Origin: an uncultured Aquimarina sp.
Lineage (GTDB): Bacteria; Bacteroidota; Bacteroidia; Flavobacteriales; Flavobacteriaceae
Length of the DNA stretch: 64,000 bases
Direction: 5' to 3'
Assembly: GCA_947503835.1 (NCBI GenBank)
Contig: CANNFM010000001.1
Coordinates: 124,001-188,000 of the forward strand
This document shows positions 18,810 through 27,202 of this stretch, in pieces; position 1 is the stretch's first letter, and every line of letters starts with the position of its first letter. Made by a program: the position numbers and the translations under genes. The notes beneath the pieces were generated by a model. It had not been told where the DNA came from. It worked only from the letters and a program-made list of their open reading frames with translations, and ran no database searches.

Positions 18810-19664
18810 TTAGTTTAATGTATTTACTGTGTAATTTCTTCCGCTATTATTATCCCAATACTCTTGCCCATCTACCTTGTAAACCACAGCATACTCAATG
18901 CTGTTTACAGAAGGATCAAGCATTACAGATCCAGTCCATCGCTCTACATTAAATTGATTAGGGCTTAGTAACACATATTGATACCCACTATACCACCTGG
19001 GAGTAAACGACAAAGGCAGGTATTGCGTTGTTTGCCATCCATCGGCAGAATACGCAACCTTCACTTCTTTTTCCGAAGCAATGTTTCTAACATCGACAAC
19101 GACTGAGAATTTATTGCTAGTACTTCCATAAACAGGATACAAGCTATCATAATCCGAATCTACACTTATATTAAGACTAGGTTGAGCAAAAAATGAGCCC
19201 ACCTCTTTTTCTTCAATACTGTAATTATTTCCATTGTTATTGTCCCAATAGGTACTACCTTCTACGTCGTATTTAACCACAAATTCGTTGTCATAAATTT
19301 TATCTTTGGTTCCTGCTGTATAGCGATACTCCCCAATCCAGATCTCATTCTGATCGTCAAGGCTAAAATCGTATGACAATGGGATTTCTTCCCAAGTACC
19401 ATCAACTTTTTCATGATAAATACTCACTTTTTTATCATAAGCTAGATTGGTAACTCGTACCGTGAATTTTCTGGTCCATGTATTAAAGCCTCTATAATAG
19501 CTATACGAATTCCAGGCCTTAACCAAATTTACGGCAGTAGAACTCTTTGCCGATGTAAGCTCGAGAACCTGATTGTCTTCAATACTTTGATTATCTAGAA
19601 GGTCATTGTCGGCAGAACACGAAATAATAACTAGACTTACTAATAGATATAAATATTTTTTCAT
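18810..19664 (-). CDS. Lipoprotein with two CBM21-like modules (copy 2)
   Basis: A 284-residue paralogue of copy 1: lipobox LVIISC, then KAWNSYSYYRGFNTWTRKF, where copy 1 has KSWTSSGGYRGYSTYTRKF. The sequence WEEIPLS is conserved in both. YWDNN signatures occur near residues 140 (YWDNNNGNNY) and 270 (YWDNNSGRNY). The segment between copies 1 and 2 is only 26 bases, consistent with one transcript. It arose by tandem duplication; the two copies are similar throughout but clearly diverged. Confidence 0.75.
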   Translation of the reverse strand: MKKYLYLLVSLVIISCSADNDLLDNQSIEDNQVLELTSAKSSTAVNLVKAWNSYSYYRGFNTWTRKFTVRVTNLAYDKKVSIYHEKVDGTWEEIPLSYDFSLDDQNEIWIGEYRYTAGTKDKIYDNEFVVKYDVEGSTYWDNNNGNNYSIEEKEVGSFFAQPSLNISVDSDYDSLYPVYGSTSNKFSVVVDVRNIASEKEVKVAYSADGWQTTQYLPLSFTPRWYSGYQYVLLSPNQFNVERWTGSVMLDPSVNSIEYAVVYKVDGQEYWDNNSGRNYTVNTLN

Positions 19665-19700
19665 TTTAAAAGTGATTTGTGATTATTGGTTTTTAGTGTG

Positions 19701-20507
19701 TTACTTATTGATTGTATAATTTTTCCCGTAGTTATTATCCCAATACTCCTGCCCAGCTGTTTTATAAACAACCGCATATTCTATCGAGTTTACATTAGGC
19801 TCTACTTGTACAGAAGTTTCCCATTTATCAATATCAAATTGATTAGGGCTCTGAATATAATGCGCGTATCCCACTCTAAAATACCTCTGATAGCTCAATG
19901 GAGCTCTTCGTATAGTATTCCAGCCATCTGTAGTATATACTACTTCTACTGTTCCTGAAGCTCCATAATTTCTTCTGGCATCTGCATTGATTGCAAAGTA
20001 GTTTCCAGAAAACCGCGTATAATAAGGGTCTACCATCACCTCTACCTCTGGTGCCAGATTTGCTCCGATATTAACAAGCATACTATAGTTAGAACCATCG
20101 TTATTATCCCAATAGGTTTGTCCATCTACAGTATACTTTACAACAAATTCATCGCTGTAGATTTCTGTATCGGGTTCTACCTCTCCAACCCAGATTTCTT
20201 CATCCTCACCAATACTTTGTTGGTATGTTAATGGGATATCGATCCAGTTTCCGTTATATGTAGCATGATGGATTACTACTTCTTTTTGAAACGCAAGGTT
20301 TTTTATTTTAACAACAAAACGCCTTACATATCGCCGCCTTACAGGGCTGCTGCTGTTAGATGTCCAAGCTTTAAGAAGTTGAACATTGTCCGAACTGTTT
20401 TTTGCCGCTATTTCAATTGATTCGATCCCCGAATCAAGATGGCCTGCATCTTTAGTACATGAATACATTCCTAAAGCAACTACTAAAAGGGTTAGAATTT
20501 TTTTCAT
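19701..20507 (-). CDS. Lipoprotein with two CBM21-like modules (copy 3)
   Basis: A 268-residue, most diverged member of the set and first in transcription order. The lipobox is LGMYSC with Cys at 16. Its modules carry YWDNNDGSNY (~135) and YWDNNYGKNY (~256), and the N-terminal module has KAWTSNSSSPVRRRYVRRF with an unusually basic segment. The three genes run 20507 to 17944 and end at the shared bidirectional terminator. The 744-base region upstream is rich in TTTTCG-type palindromes that may control them. Confidence 0.75.
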   Translation of the reverse strand: MKKILTLLVVALGMYSCTKDAGHLDSGIESIEIAAKNSSDNVQLLKAWTSNSSSPVRRRYVRRFVVKIKNLAFQKEVVIHHATYNGNWIDIPLTYQQSIGEDEEIWVGEVEPDTEIYSDEFVVKYTVDGQTYWDNNDGSNYSMLVNIGANLAPEVEVMVDPYYTRFSGNYFAINADARRNYGASGTVEVVYTTDGWNTIRRAPLSYQRYFRVGYAHYIQSPNQFDIDKWETSVQVEPNVNSIEYAVVYKTAGQEYWDNNYGKNYTINK

Positions 20508-21251
20508 AATTAATGTTTGTTAGACTAGTGTTGGTTTTTGTCAATCTTAACTTTTCGAAAAGTTTAGTGGTTCTAAAAAGATTTAGTATTAAGGTAGATC
20601 AAGGGGTATTATCCGACAATTGAGAAGAATAGAATTAACAATTATTTCACGAAAAACGTTTTCGGAAAGGTGAAATTTTAACCCAAAATTAAACCCTGAA
20701 AATAGGAAATATTAGGTTCTTAAAAACAGGGGACTTTCTTTGCTAATACAATTTTTATAACGAAAATTTATAGTGTTTTTAAAACGAAAATTATAGCTGT
20801 CAATTTGGCCTTAAATGTGTTACGAAAACCTTTTCAGTGCTTTTTATGAAAATCACGGATTATTTTTCGTGAATTATGCAATCAACCTTGAACTCATCTT
20901 GGCTTTTTATCTTTAACCCAAAATGAGATAATATTTGTTCTGATCAGATGCTTTTTGCAATGCAGAGCAATTAATCACAAAAAAGACAACAAACTATAAG
21001 CCAAGTTTTAACTATTTTTCAGGAAATAAAAAAAAGTAGGGTTGAATTGATTGTTAGTTGATTTTTCAAGTACTCTTGGGATGGTATATTTCTCAGTTAA
21101 AACAAAGAGTGATTTCAAACTAAAAAAAACAATAATAAATTGTAATTTTAAGATACATATACAACCATCCAATATCCTGAGTATTCTTAAAACCTAAAAC
21201 GAAGACTCTTACATTGGAAAACAATAATTGTTTAAGCCAAAAGTAATCGTC
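20508..21251. other. 744-base intergenic region with TTTTCG palindromes
   Basis: No gene seen between the divergent lipoprotein gene sets. It holds a perfect 16-base palindrome AACTTTTCGAAAAGTT (20549-20564), CGAAAA-acg-TTTTCG (20650-20664), and further single CGAAAA/TTTTCG sites at about 20760, 20785, 20822 and 20863. It is AT-rich and probably carries both divergent promoters and operators. Confidence 0.5.
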
Positions 21252-21977
21252 ATGAAAAGATCAACGTATCTCATTTACTCCTTTGTAATAATTTCAACAA
21301 GCTTATTCTTATTTAATTCCTGCCAACAAGACGAATCTATAGAAGTCCTTGGAGAGGAAGAATATTTAAAAAAAATCGAAGTTTATGAAACAAAGATTAA
21401 AGCCCTAGAAAAAAAACTAAATCTGGAGAAATCAAGTCGCAGGAGACCCAATAACATTATAAGTTTTAGACAGGCACAAAGCATATATAATGCCTATGAT
21501 GATCGAGCAGATCTTATTAGTGAGGTTGTGAGTTCAGATTTGAGTAGTGCTGCGTTTCAACCTACAAGATCGTTATTTTATGAAATTTCTGAATTGCGCA
21601 ATTACTTATCGTATATAGATGATCTATCCCAAAAAGCTGGGGTAAGACCAACAGGGCTTAGATTCTATTTTGCACTCTATCCAGAAAACTATGAGTCTTC
21701 TACCGGTAGCACCAGAAATGCAAGACATCAAACTATTTTTATAGCCCCTACCTTAGAAAAGAAATATAATGATCAAATTGTACATATAGGATATACTCTT
21801 GACAATCAAAATAACATAGTTTTTTTAGACAAAGACAATGGATTTAGCCATTTAAGAAGAAATAGAAACAAGACTACAGAAAACAACTCTTTTGATTTTT
21901 CAACACAAACCAGAGGGGATAGCAATAGCCTTATTGGTAATGAATTAGGCGCATCCCCACCAGACTATGTCCAATAA
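21252..21977 (+). CDS. Exported lipoprotein of the SPP-tail family (protein 1)
   Basis: A 241-residue predicted lipoprotein: signal helix then SLFLFNSCQQDES, with the lipobox Cys at about 24. I chose the ATG at 21252 because the upstream TTG only adds eight residues before the signal sequence. After a short coiled coil, one domain covers ~65-195 with a pattern shared by the next two exported proteins: QA-x3-Y-x2-Y, L-x-NYL-x-YI, GLRFYFALY and H-x-TIFIAPT. The tail ends ELGASPPDYVQ. I do not recognise the family. It overlaps the next membrane-protein gene by 11 bases. Confidence 0.75.
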   Translation: MKRSTYLIYSFVIISTSLFLFNSCQQDESIEVLGEEEYLKKIEVYETKIKALEKKLNLEKSSRRRPNNIISFRQAQSIYNAYDDRADLISEVVSSDLSSAAFQPTRSLFYEISELRNYLSYIDDLSQKAGVRPTGLRFYFALYPENYESSTGSTRNARHQTIFIAPTLEKKYNDQIVHIGYTLDNQNNIVFLDKDNGFSHLRRNRNKTTENNSFDFSTQTRGDSNSLIGNELGASPPDYVQ

Positions 21978-22638
21978 TTTAGAACTTCTTATCTTATTAA
22001 GAAGAATCGCTTTTGGTACCGAATGCATTGCTGCAGTAACAGGGCTATTCTTTCTCTTTAACCACAGGATTAAAGGAGCTTTAAAATGGTTCCCTGTTTT
22101 TCTTACCTATATATTTCTGAATGACCTTATCGGCTTAAAAATTAAACCTCTTTTCCCAGATGCAAACAATCTGATATTGTATAACATATCTACTACAATT
22201 ACTTTCATATTTATATTCTATATATATTATCAATATTGTAAAACGCGAACTAACAAAAGATTGATATTATTTTTTCTATCGCTCTACATAAGCATTCTTT
22301 TTATAGGTGGATGGATTGAGAATTACTTGTATCAACTTCAGAGTATTCCTTTTCTCTTAGGTGCACTTCTACTCATGGCTTCTATCATTTTTTATTATAT
22401 AGAACTCCTAAAAACTGAACAAACTCGTGAGATAACCAAAGATCTGTTATTCTGGATAAGTGCTGGGTTATTAATTTATTATATAGGAAAAATACCTTTT
22501 CGTGTGGTAAGAGATTATTACGCGAGTATCAGTAGTTACTCCATTCTTTTTATATTAAATAGTATTCTTACGATCATTATGAATGGCTGCTTTATCATTG
22601 GATTTATAATGAATAAAAGAACAACTTCCACTTATTAA
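21967..22638 (+). CDS. Polytopic membrane protein of the SPP locus (paralogue 1)
   Basis: A 223-residue inner-membrane protein with about seven predicted transmembrane helices. It shares with the protein at 24892 the motifs IGGWIENY-x4-QSIPF (around 110-125) and FWISAGLLIYYIGKIPFR (around 160-177). Charged or aromatic residues inside these motifs (E, N, Q, R) look functional. No known enzyme or transporter motif is seen. It is coupled to protein 1 by an 11-base overlap. By analogy with the second pair, which is directly followed by a histidine kinase, it may be a receptor-like membrane component. Confidence 0.7.
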   Translation: MSNNLELLILLRRIAFGTECIAAVTGLFFLFNHRIKGALKWFPVFLTYIFLNDLIGLKIKPLFPDANNLILYNISTTITFIFIFYIYYQYCKTRTNKRLILFFLSLYISILFIGGWIENYLYQLQSIPFLLGALLLMASIIFYYIELLKTEQTREITKDLLFWISAGLLIYYIGKIPFRVVRDYYASISSYSILFILNSILTIIMNGCFIIGFIMNKRTTSTY

Positions 22639-22779
22639 AAAAATGCAGGTGTTAATAAATGGTATTAAGAGTCAAAACCATTTAGAGTTTGTTTAACGTT
22701 TTAAGTCGAGCTCTAAAATAGATCAAGAAGAGTGCATTTAAAACACTTTATAATTCAAAATAATTTGAAGAAAATATCA

Positions 22780-22796
22780 GTCTCAGGAAATGAGAC
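22780..22796 (+). repeat. Small hairpin between membrane-protein gene and protein 2
   Basis: GTCTCA-ggaaa-TGAGAC, about 95 bases before the next ATG and with no following U-run. It could be a leader structure; nothing else stands out in this 251-base gap. Confidence 0.3.
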
Positions 22797-22889
22797 CGCC
22801 ATATGTTATCTTAGCATAAGAGGAGTAAAATGTGATTTTTCAACACATTCTTTCTAAAACTTTTTATGAACCAATAAACATCTTCACAC

Positions 22890-23864
22890 ATGAAAACAAA
22901 ATCATTCTTAAAACTCTCTTTTGCAATTGCTGTGCTTACATTAGGGATTGCCAGTTGCGAAAATGAAAGCGAAACCACCAACCAAGAAGCAACAATTGCT
23001 AAAATACCCAAGAAAATCATACCGGTCAATAAGGCTATTGACGAGTACAACAATTTTTACAATACGCGTATTGCTCCTTTACAAAACGAAGATTCTGCTA
23101 TAGACAATCGTGCGGTATGGTTTGATCTACAAACATTAGAAAATTACCTGCAAAAAATTGAAGCAGTTGCACAACAAAAAGGTATCGAAATTACTGATTT
23201 AGGTTTTGTACTTGGTGCAGATCACAACAATAAAAGAACGGTTTTTCTTGCCCCAATGACTTTTGATACAGCATCAGGGATCTATAGGGCATTTTCAATT
23301 GATAATGACAAGATCACCTTCTTGCATGCTAACCCTTTTGACGACTATGCAAAAATTACAAATGAAGTAAAATTAGCAAATACAGATCAAAGCTTGATTT
23401 TAAGCAGTAAAGGATACATCTCCTCTGCCAAAGCAATCAACATGTATAACACCTACTATGACACCAAGGTAAAACCATTATCTGATGTTATAAAAAATGA
23501 TACCCGAATCTGTTTTTACAAAAAAGGTGTTTTTAAAAACTATTTAGACTACATAAAACAACAAGCAGTAAATAACAAGATCAATTTATCAGGTCTAAAT
23601 ATGGTATTTGGCGTTTACGGAAAAGATTCTTCTTTTGGAGCATATGCAAATCATCAAACCCTGTTCTTTGCACCAACTTTTTCTGAAGCCAAAAGCGGAA
23701 ACAACAACACATCGTATACACTAGGTGCAGATGATGAGATAATCATTTTGGATTTTAATAAAACAAATTTAGAAAAAACATTCTCTACACGTAATGATTT
23801 ACAATCTACATCACTAGCAAATGAACTAAATGGATCACCTCCAAGGGGAGATGAAGGGATTTAA
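22890..23864 (+). CDS. Two-domain exported lipoprotein of the SPP-tail family (protein 2)
   Basis: A 324-residue lipoprotein (LGIASCENES, Cys at about 24) with the SPP-locus domain twice. Domain 1 spans ~50-155 (AIDEYNNFYNTR, ENYLQKIE, LGFVLGADHN, RTVFLAPMTF). Domain 2 spans ~175-295 (AINMYNTYYDTK, KNYLDYIK, LNMVFGVYG, HQTLFFAPTF). The tail is ELNGSPPRGDEGI. The internal duplication shows where the domain boundaries lie in the single-domain relatives. It is a single gene with its own terminators downstream. Function unknown. Confidence 0.75.
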   Translation: MKTKSFLKLSFAIAVLTLGIASCENESETTNQEATIAKIPKKIIPVNKAIDEYNNFYNTRIAPLQNEDSAIDNRAVWFDLQTLENYLQKIEAVAQQKGIEITDLGFVLGADHNNKRTVFLAPMTFDTASGIYRAFSIDNDKITFLHANPFDDYAKITNEVKLANTDQSLILSSKGYISSAKAINMYNTYYDTKVKPLSDVIKNDTRICFYKKGVFKNYLDYIKQQAVNNKINLSGLNMVFGVYGKDSSFGAYANHQTLFFAPTFSEAKSGNNNTSYTLGADDEIIILDFNKTNLEKTFSTRNDLQSTSLANELNGSPPRGDEGI

Positions 23865-23902
23865 TTGGGCGTCGTACCAATATAGTTTTGTTTTAAAATA
23901 TT

Positions 23903-23935
23903 AAAGAGAGAGAGCCTTAAATGCTCTCTCTTTTT
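23903..23935 (+). terminator. Terminator after protein 2
   Basis: AGAGAGAGC, loop CTTAAAT, GCTCTCTCT followed by a T-run. A second short hairpin with a T-run, AGGGG-cttTTA-CCCCT, lies at 23979-23994. Confidence 0.75.
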
Positions 23936-24159
23936 CATTTTAACTATAGCACACAACAGTCAATCCCCTTTTTTACATAGGGGCTTTTACCCCTTTTTTA
24001 ACAACCACGCAAAGCCAAAAAACAATTACAAACTCAAGTAAATTCACTTGTTTTCAAGCAATTACAACCATTACATTTTAACAAATATCCAGAGAACTTT
24101 TTAAAAACAGTAGAATAATAGTACATTTAATATACACTAACATCTTAAACACCTAAACA

Positions 24160-24876
24160 ATGGACAATAACACTAAATTTTTTGACCAGTTCAAACGTAA
24201 TCTACCGGGTTATTTTTTAGCACTGGCAATTGGGATCGGTGGAACGCTTTTTTTCACTAAAGGACAAGAAATAGACCTGGGTGCTTATCCACCAGATGGC
24301 AATTTTCCTAAAGACACCCTTAGCCCAAAGCAAATGGGAGACTTATACTATCGATATGCCGATAAACGCGCACCAATTATCGATAGTGCAGAAAGCCAAA
24401 AAATACCGGATTTTGAAGCAGTACGATCAGTAACTTTTGAATACCAGGACTTAAAAAACTATATCGATTATATAGAAAAAAATTCTGTCGAAGCTAGTGT
24501 GAGAATTTCTGGATTACGATTTTATTATGGAAAATACAGAGACGACAAACCTAGTAAGCTAAAAGGAAAGCAGGTCCTATTTTTTAATCCAACGGTATTA
24601 GATCAAAACGAACAAAAAGACCTTGCCTATGCCATTGATAGAACAGGAGGCGGGGCGTCTATTGTTTATTTGAAAGATATCATAAAAAAACCAACAAGAA
24701 AAAACCCACATGACAGTATCAAAAAAGATAATAAAGTTGGTTCACTAGAAAAATCATATATCATTAATGAGGCCTCTATGCTTTCGTTTTTTAACTTTTC
24801 TACTGTTATGGGTATACAAACTCAAGGAAAGAATGGTGGTGGTCAACAAAGTCCTCCTCCTTATAATATTGAGTAA
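24160..24876 (+). CDS. Membrane-anchored protein of the SPP-tail family (protein 3)
   Basis: A 238-residue protein with one N-terminal transmembrane helix (~15-33, GYFLALAIGIGGTLFF) in place of a lipobox, so the family domain is held in the periplasm by a signal anchor. The domain covers ~55-175: QMGDLYYRYADKR, LKNYIDYIE, ISGLRFYYGKY, KQVLFFNPT. The C-terminus reads GGGQQSPPPYNIE, again with SPP. It is 15 bases upstream of the second membrane-protein gene and heads a probable four-gene operon with the two-component system. Confidence 0.75.
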   Translation: MDNNTKFFDQFKRNLPGYFLALAIGIGGTLFFTKGQEIDLGAYPPDGNFPKDTLSPKQMGDLYYRYADKRAPIIDSAESQKIPDFEAVRSVTFEYQDLKNYIDYIEKNSVEASVRISGLRFYYGKYRDDKPSKLKGKQVLFFNPTVLDQNEQKDLAYAIDRTGGGASIVYLKDIIKKPTRKNPHDSIKKDNKVGSLEKSYIINEASMLSFFNFSTVMGIQTQGKNGGGQQSPPPYNIE

Positions 24877-24891
24877 AGTTAAAATATAACA

Positions 24892-25554
24892 ATGAATATA
24901 GAGGTTTACATGTTCCTAAGAGACTTTTCGACTCTTTTTATAGGGCTTTTATGCCCTATCGTTGGGTCTATCTATTTTTACAAGTACAAAGACTCGGTAT
25001 TAAAATATTTTCTAGCCTATTTGTGGATAACCGTTATCTTAGATTATGGAGCATACATCGCTAGAGAATATTTTGATATTAGAAATAATGGGATTGTATA
25101 CAATCTATTTTTCTTTTTTAGTTTTCTATACCTATCATCATTATACTATAGAATTCTAAGAGATCCTAAAAAGAAGAAGGCTGTTTACGTATTTATTTTT
25201 ATTTATATAGTTGCATTTGTAATTGGTGGATTTTATGAAAACTACATTACTGATTTTCAATCCATCCCATTTATAACCGCATCTATTCTATTTGTTTTAC
25301 AAGCCACTCTATATTTTATTGAAATATTGAATAGTAAACGTATCTTATATATAAAAAAGAATCTTTTTTTTTGGATTAGTATAGGTATTCTTGTTTATTA
25401 TGTTGGCAATGTTCCTTTTCGAATTGCAATTAAGTATTATCTTGAAAAAGAATCCTGGACCATATTGTTTTCAGTTTTACATGTGTTGATTATTTTATCA
25501 AATGTTTGCTATATGATAGGCTTTATATGGAGCGACAAGAAACAGCAATATTAA
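24892..25554 (+). CDS. Polytopic membrane protein of the SPP locus (paralogue 2)
   Basis: A 220-residue paralogue of the 21967 protein, also with about seven helices. The shared motifs are IGGFYENY-x4-QSIPF and FWISIGILVYYVGNVPFR. The histidine kinase gene starts inside its 3' end (28-base overlap), so the two are translationally coupled. A plausible reading is that this protein receives a signal, possibly through protein 3, and passes it to the kinase, whose own input region is only one helix. That is inference. Confidence 0.75.
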   Translation: MNIEVYMFLRDFSTLFIGLLCPIVGSIYFYKYKDSVLKYFLAYLWITVILDYGAYIAREYFDIRNNGIVYNLFFFFSFLYLSSLYYRILRDPKKKKAVYVFIFIYIVAFVIGGFYENYITDFQSIPFITASILFVLQATLYFIEILNSKRILYIKKNLFFWISIGILVYYVGNVPFRIAIKYYLEKESWTILFSVLHVLIILSNVCYMIGFIWSDKKQQY

Positions 25555-26321
25555 TAGCCACTATTGTACTAGTGGTGATTATTGTAATAATGATTTCGCT
25601 TTTTTTGATTTTTCAAAAAAGGAAGAACAGCTTATTGCTACAACAAAAAGAAGATCAACAAAGGTTTGAAAAATCTATTGCAGAGACCCAAATCGAAATA
25701 AGAGAAGAAACATTGCGCAATATTAGTTGGGAATTGCATGATAACATAGGCCAACTACTAACACTTGCTAAAATACAAGTTGATATAGCTCAGGATAATC
25801 CCGAAAAATTGAAGGAAGTTACTGATACTATTACCAAAAGCCTGGTAGAACTTAGATCCTTATCAAAATTAATCAACCCCGATGCGATTAAAAGCTTAAA
25901 TTTAACCGAAGCTATTACATTAGAGATAGAAAGATTTAACCGCCTGCAATTTATTAAGGCGGCCATAACCAGCAATGAAGAGATAGAAGTTTTAGATGAC
26001 AAGGTAGAAATTATCATCTTTAGAATACTTCAAGAATTTTTTACCAACACAATCAAACATTCTAAAGCTTCAAACCTGAATGTTAATGTACATTATGATG
26101 AAGAAAAATTGGTAATCCATGCAAAAGATGATGGTGTTGGATTTAAGATGAATGGTTCTAACACAAAACAAGGTATTGGTTTATGCAACATACAAAATAG
26201 AGGCAAACTAATCGATGCCGATGTAACATTAGAATCTGAAGAAGGAAAAGGAACAGCGCTAATGCTAACCTATTATTATAATAAGAAAAGTTTAACCTCA
26301 TTAGAAAATGAAGTTGATTAA
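25527..26321 (+). CDS. NarL-type sensor histidine kinase (HisKA_3)
   Basis: A 264-residue kinase with one N-terminal transmembrane helix (~8-30) and no extracytoplasmic sensor domain. The H-box ELHDNIGQLLTLAK lies near 68-81. The HATPase_c N-box is EFFTNTIKHSKA, and the G-boxes are DDGVGF and GIGLCNIQNR. I chose the ATG at 25527 (MERQETAI) over a TTG seven codons upstream. The lack of a sensor domain and the coupling to a multi-span protein suggest that protein supplies the input. Its partner is the regulator 66 bases downstream. Confidence 0.92.
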   Translation: MERQETAILIATIVLVVIIVIMISLFLIFQKRKNSLLLQQKEDQQRFEKSIAETQIEIREETLRNISWELHDNIGQLLTLAKIQVDIAQDNPEKLKEVTDTITKSLVELRSLSKLINPDAIKSLNLTEAITLEIERFNRLQFIKAAITSNEEIEVLDDKVEIIIFRILQEFFTNTIKHSKASNLNVNVHYDEEKLVIHAKDDGVGFKMNGSNTKQGIGLCNIQNRGKLIDADVTLESEEGKGTALMLTYYYNKKSLTSLENEVD

Positions 26322-26387
26322 CTTTGTAGCAAAGAACAAATCACACAAATACCAAGTCGTACAATCGACTTATTAAAACGCACACAG

Positions 26388-27026
26388 ATGAAATATTCGG
26401 TCGTAATCGTAGAAGATCATATCTTACTGTCCCAAGCCTTATCAGGGTTAGTTGATGGGTTTGCTAAGTTCAAAATATTGTATATCTGTAAAAACGGGAA
26501 AGAGCTTCTAACTCGATTTAAAGATCCAAAAAACATTCCTGACATTGTTCTCATGGACATTAATATGCCTATCATGAATGGTATTGAAACTACAGCTGTC
26601 CTTAAAGAAGAATATCCAGAAGTTAAAGTACTAGCACTATCTGTTGAAGAAGATGAAAAAACTATTCTTAAAATGCTAAGAGCCGGCGCCAAAGGATATC
26701 TTTTAAAAGATACCGAAAAAAGTATTTTAGAAAATGCTCTGGTCGAAATACAAGAAACTGGTTTTTATCACACAAAGAATGTTACAAATCTCTTATTAGG
26801 TTCATTAAACCCTAAGAGCGAAGATAATGTTGTACTTAAAGATCGGGAGCTAGAGTTCATTAAACATGCCTGTACAGAAAAAACGTATAAAGAGATTGCC
26901 GGAGACATGTGCTTAAGTCCAAAAACAATAGAAGGTTATAGAGATTCAATTTTTGAAAAACTAGATTTAAAAAACAGGACAGGTTTAGTTATTTACGCAA
27001 TTAAGAACAAAATATTTGTTCCTTAA
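26388..27026 (+). CDS. NarL/FixJ-family response regulator
   Basis: A 212-residue regulator. The receiver domain (1-120) has the acidic pair ED at 9-10, the phospho-acceptor Asp in DIVLMDINMP at about 55, and the conserved Lys in GYLLKD. The LuxR-type HTH at ~150-205 reads LKDRELEFIKHACTEKTYKEIA, then SPKTIEGYRDSIFEKL. It is encoded next to the HisKA_3 kinase and is probably its cognate regulator. Target genes are unknown; the other SPP-locus genes are natural candidates. Confidence 0.93.
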   Translation: MKYSVVIVEDHILLSQALSGLVDGFAKFKILYICKNGKELLTRFKDPKNIPDIVLMDINMPIMNGIETTAVLKEEYPEVKVLALSVEEDEKTILKMLRAGAKGYLLKDTEKSILENALVEIQETGFYHTKNVTNLLLGSLNPKSEDNVVLKDRELEFIKHACTEKTYKEIAGDMCLSPKTIEGYRDSIFEKLDLKNRTGLVIYAIKNKIFVP

Positions 27027-27142
27027 TACCAATTCTACATATTATAATTACTTTTGGCTCGTTTATTGTAAAAGTAAAATGACAACCATTTTATAATCAT
27101 TGTGATTATAAAGTCTTTTTAAATAAACTAACCATCTTATAC

Positions 27143-27175
27143 TTGACCAAAAACAGTGTTTTTTGTTTATTTTTG
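27143..27175 (+). promoter_or_regulatory. Promoter of rpoN
   Basis: TTG (27143-27145), 22-base spacer, TATTTTTG (27168-27175), 28 bases before the rpoN ATG. The -7 element matches exactly and the spacer is at the long end of the range. Confidence 0.55.
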
Positions 27176-27202
27176 TAAGTAGAAGAACATTGATGATTTT
27201 TT

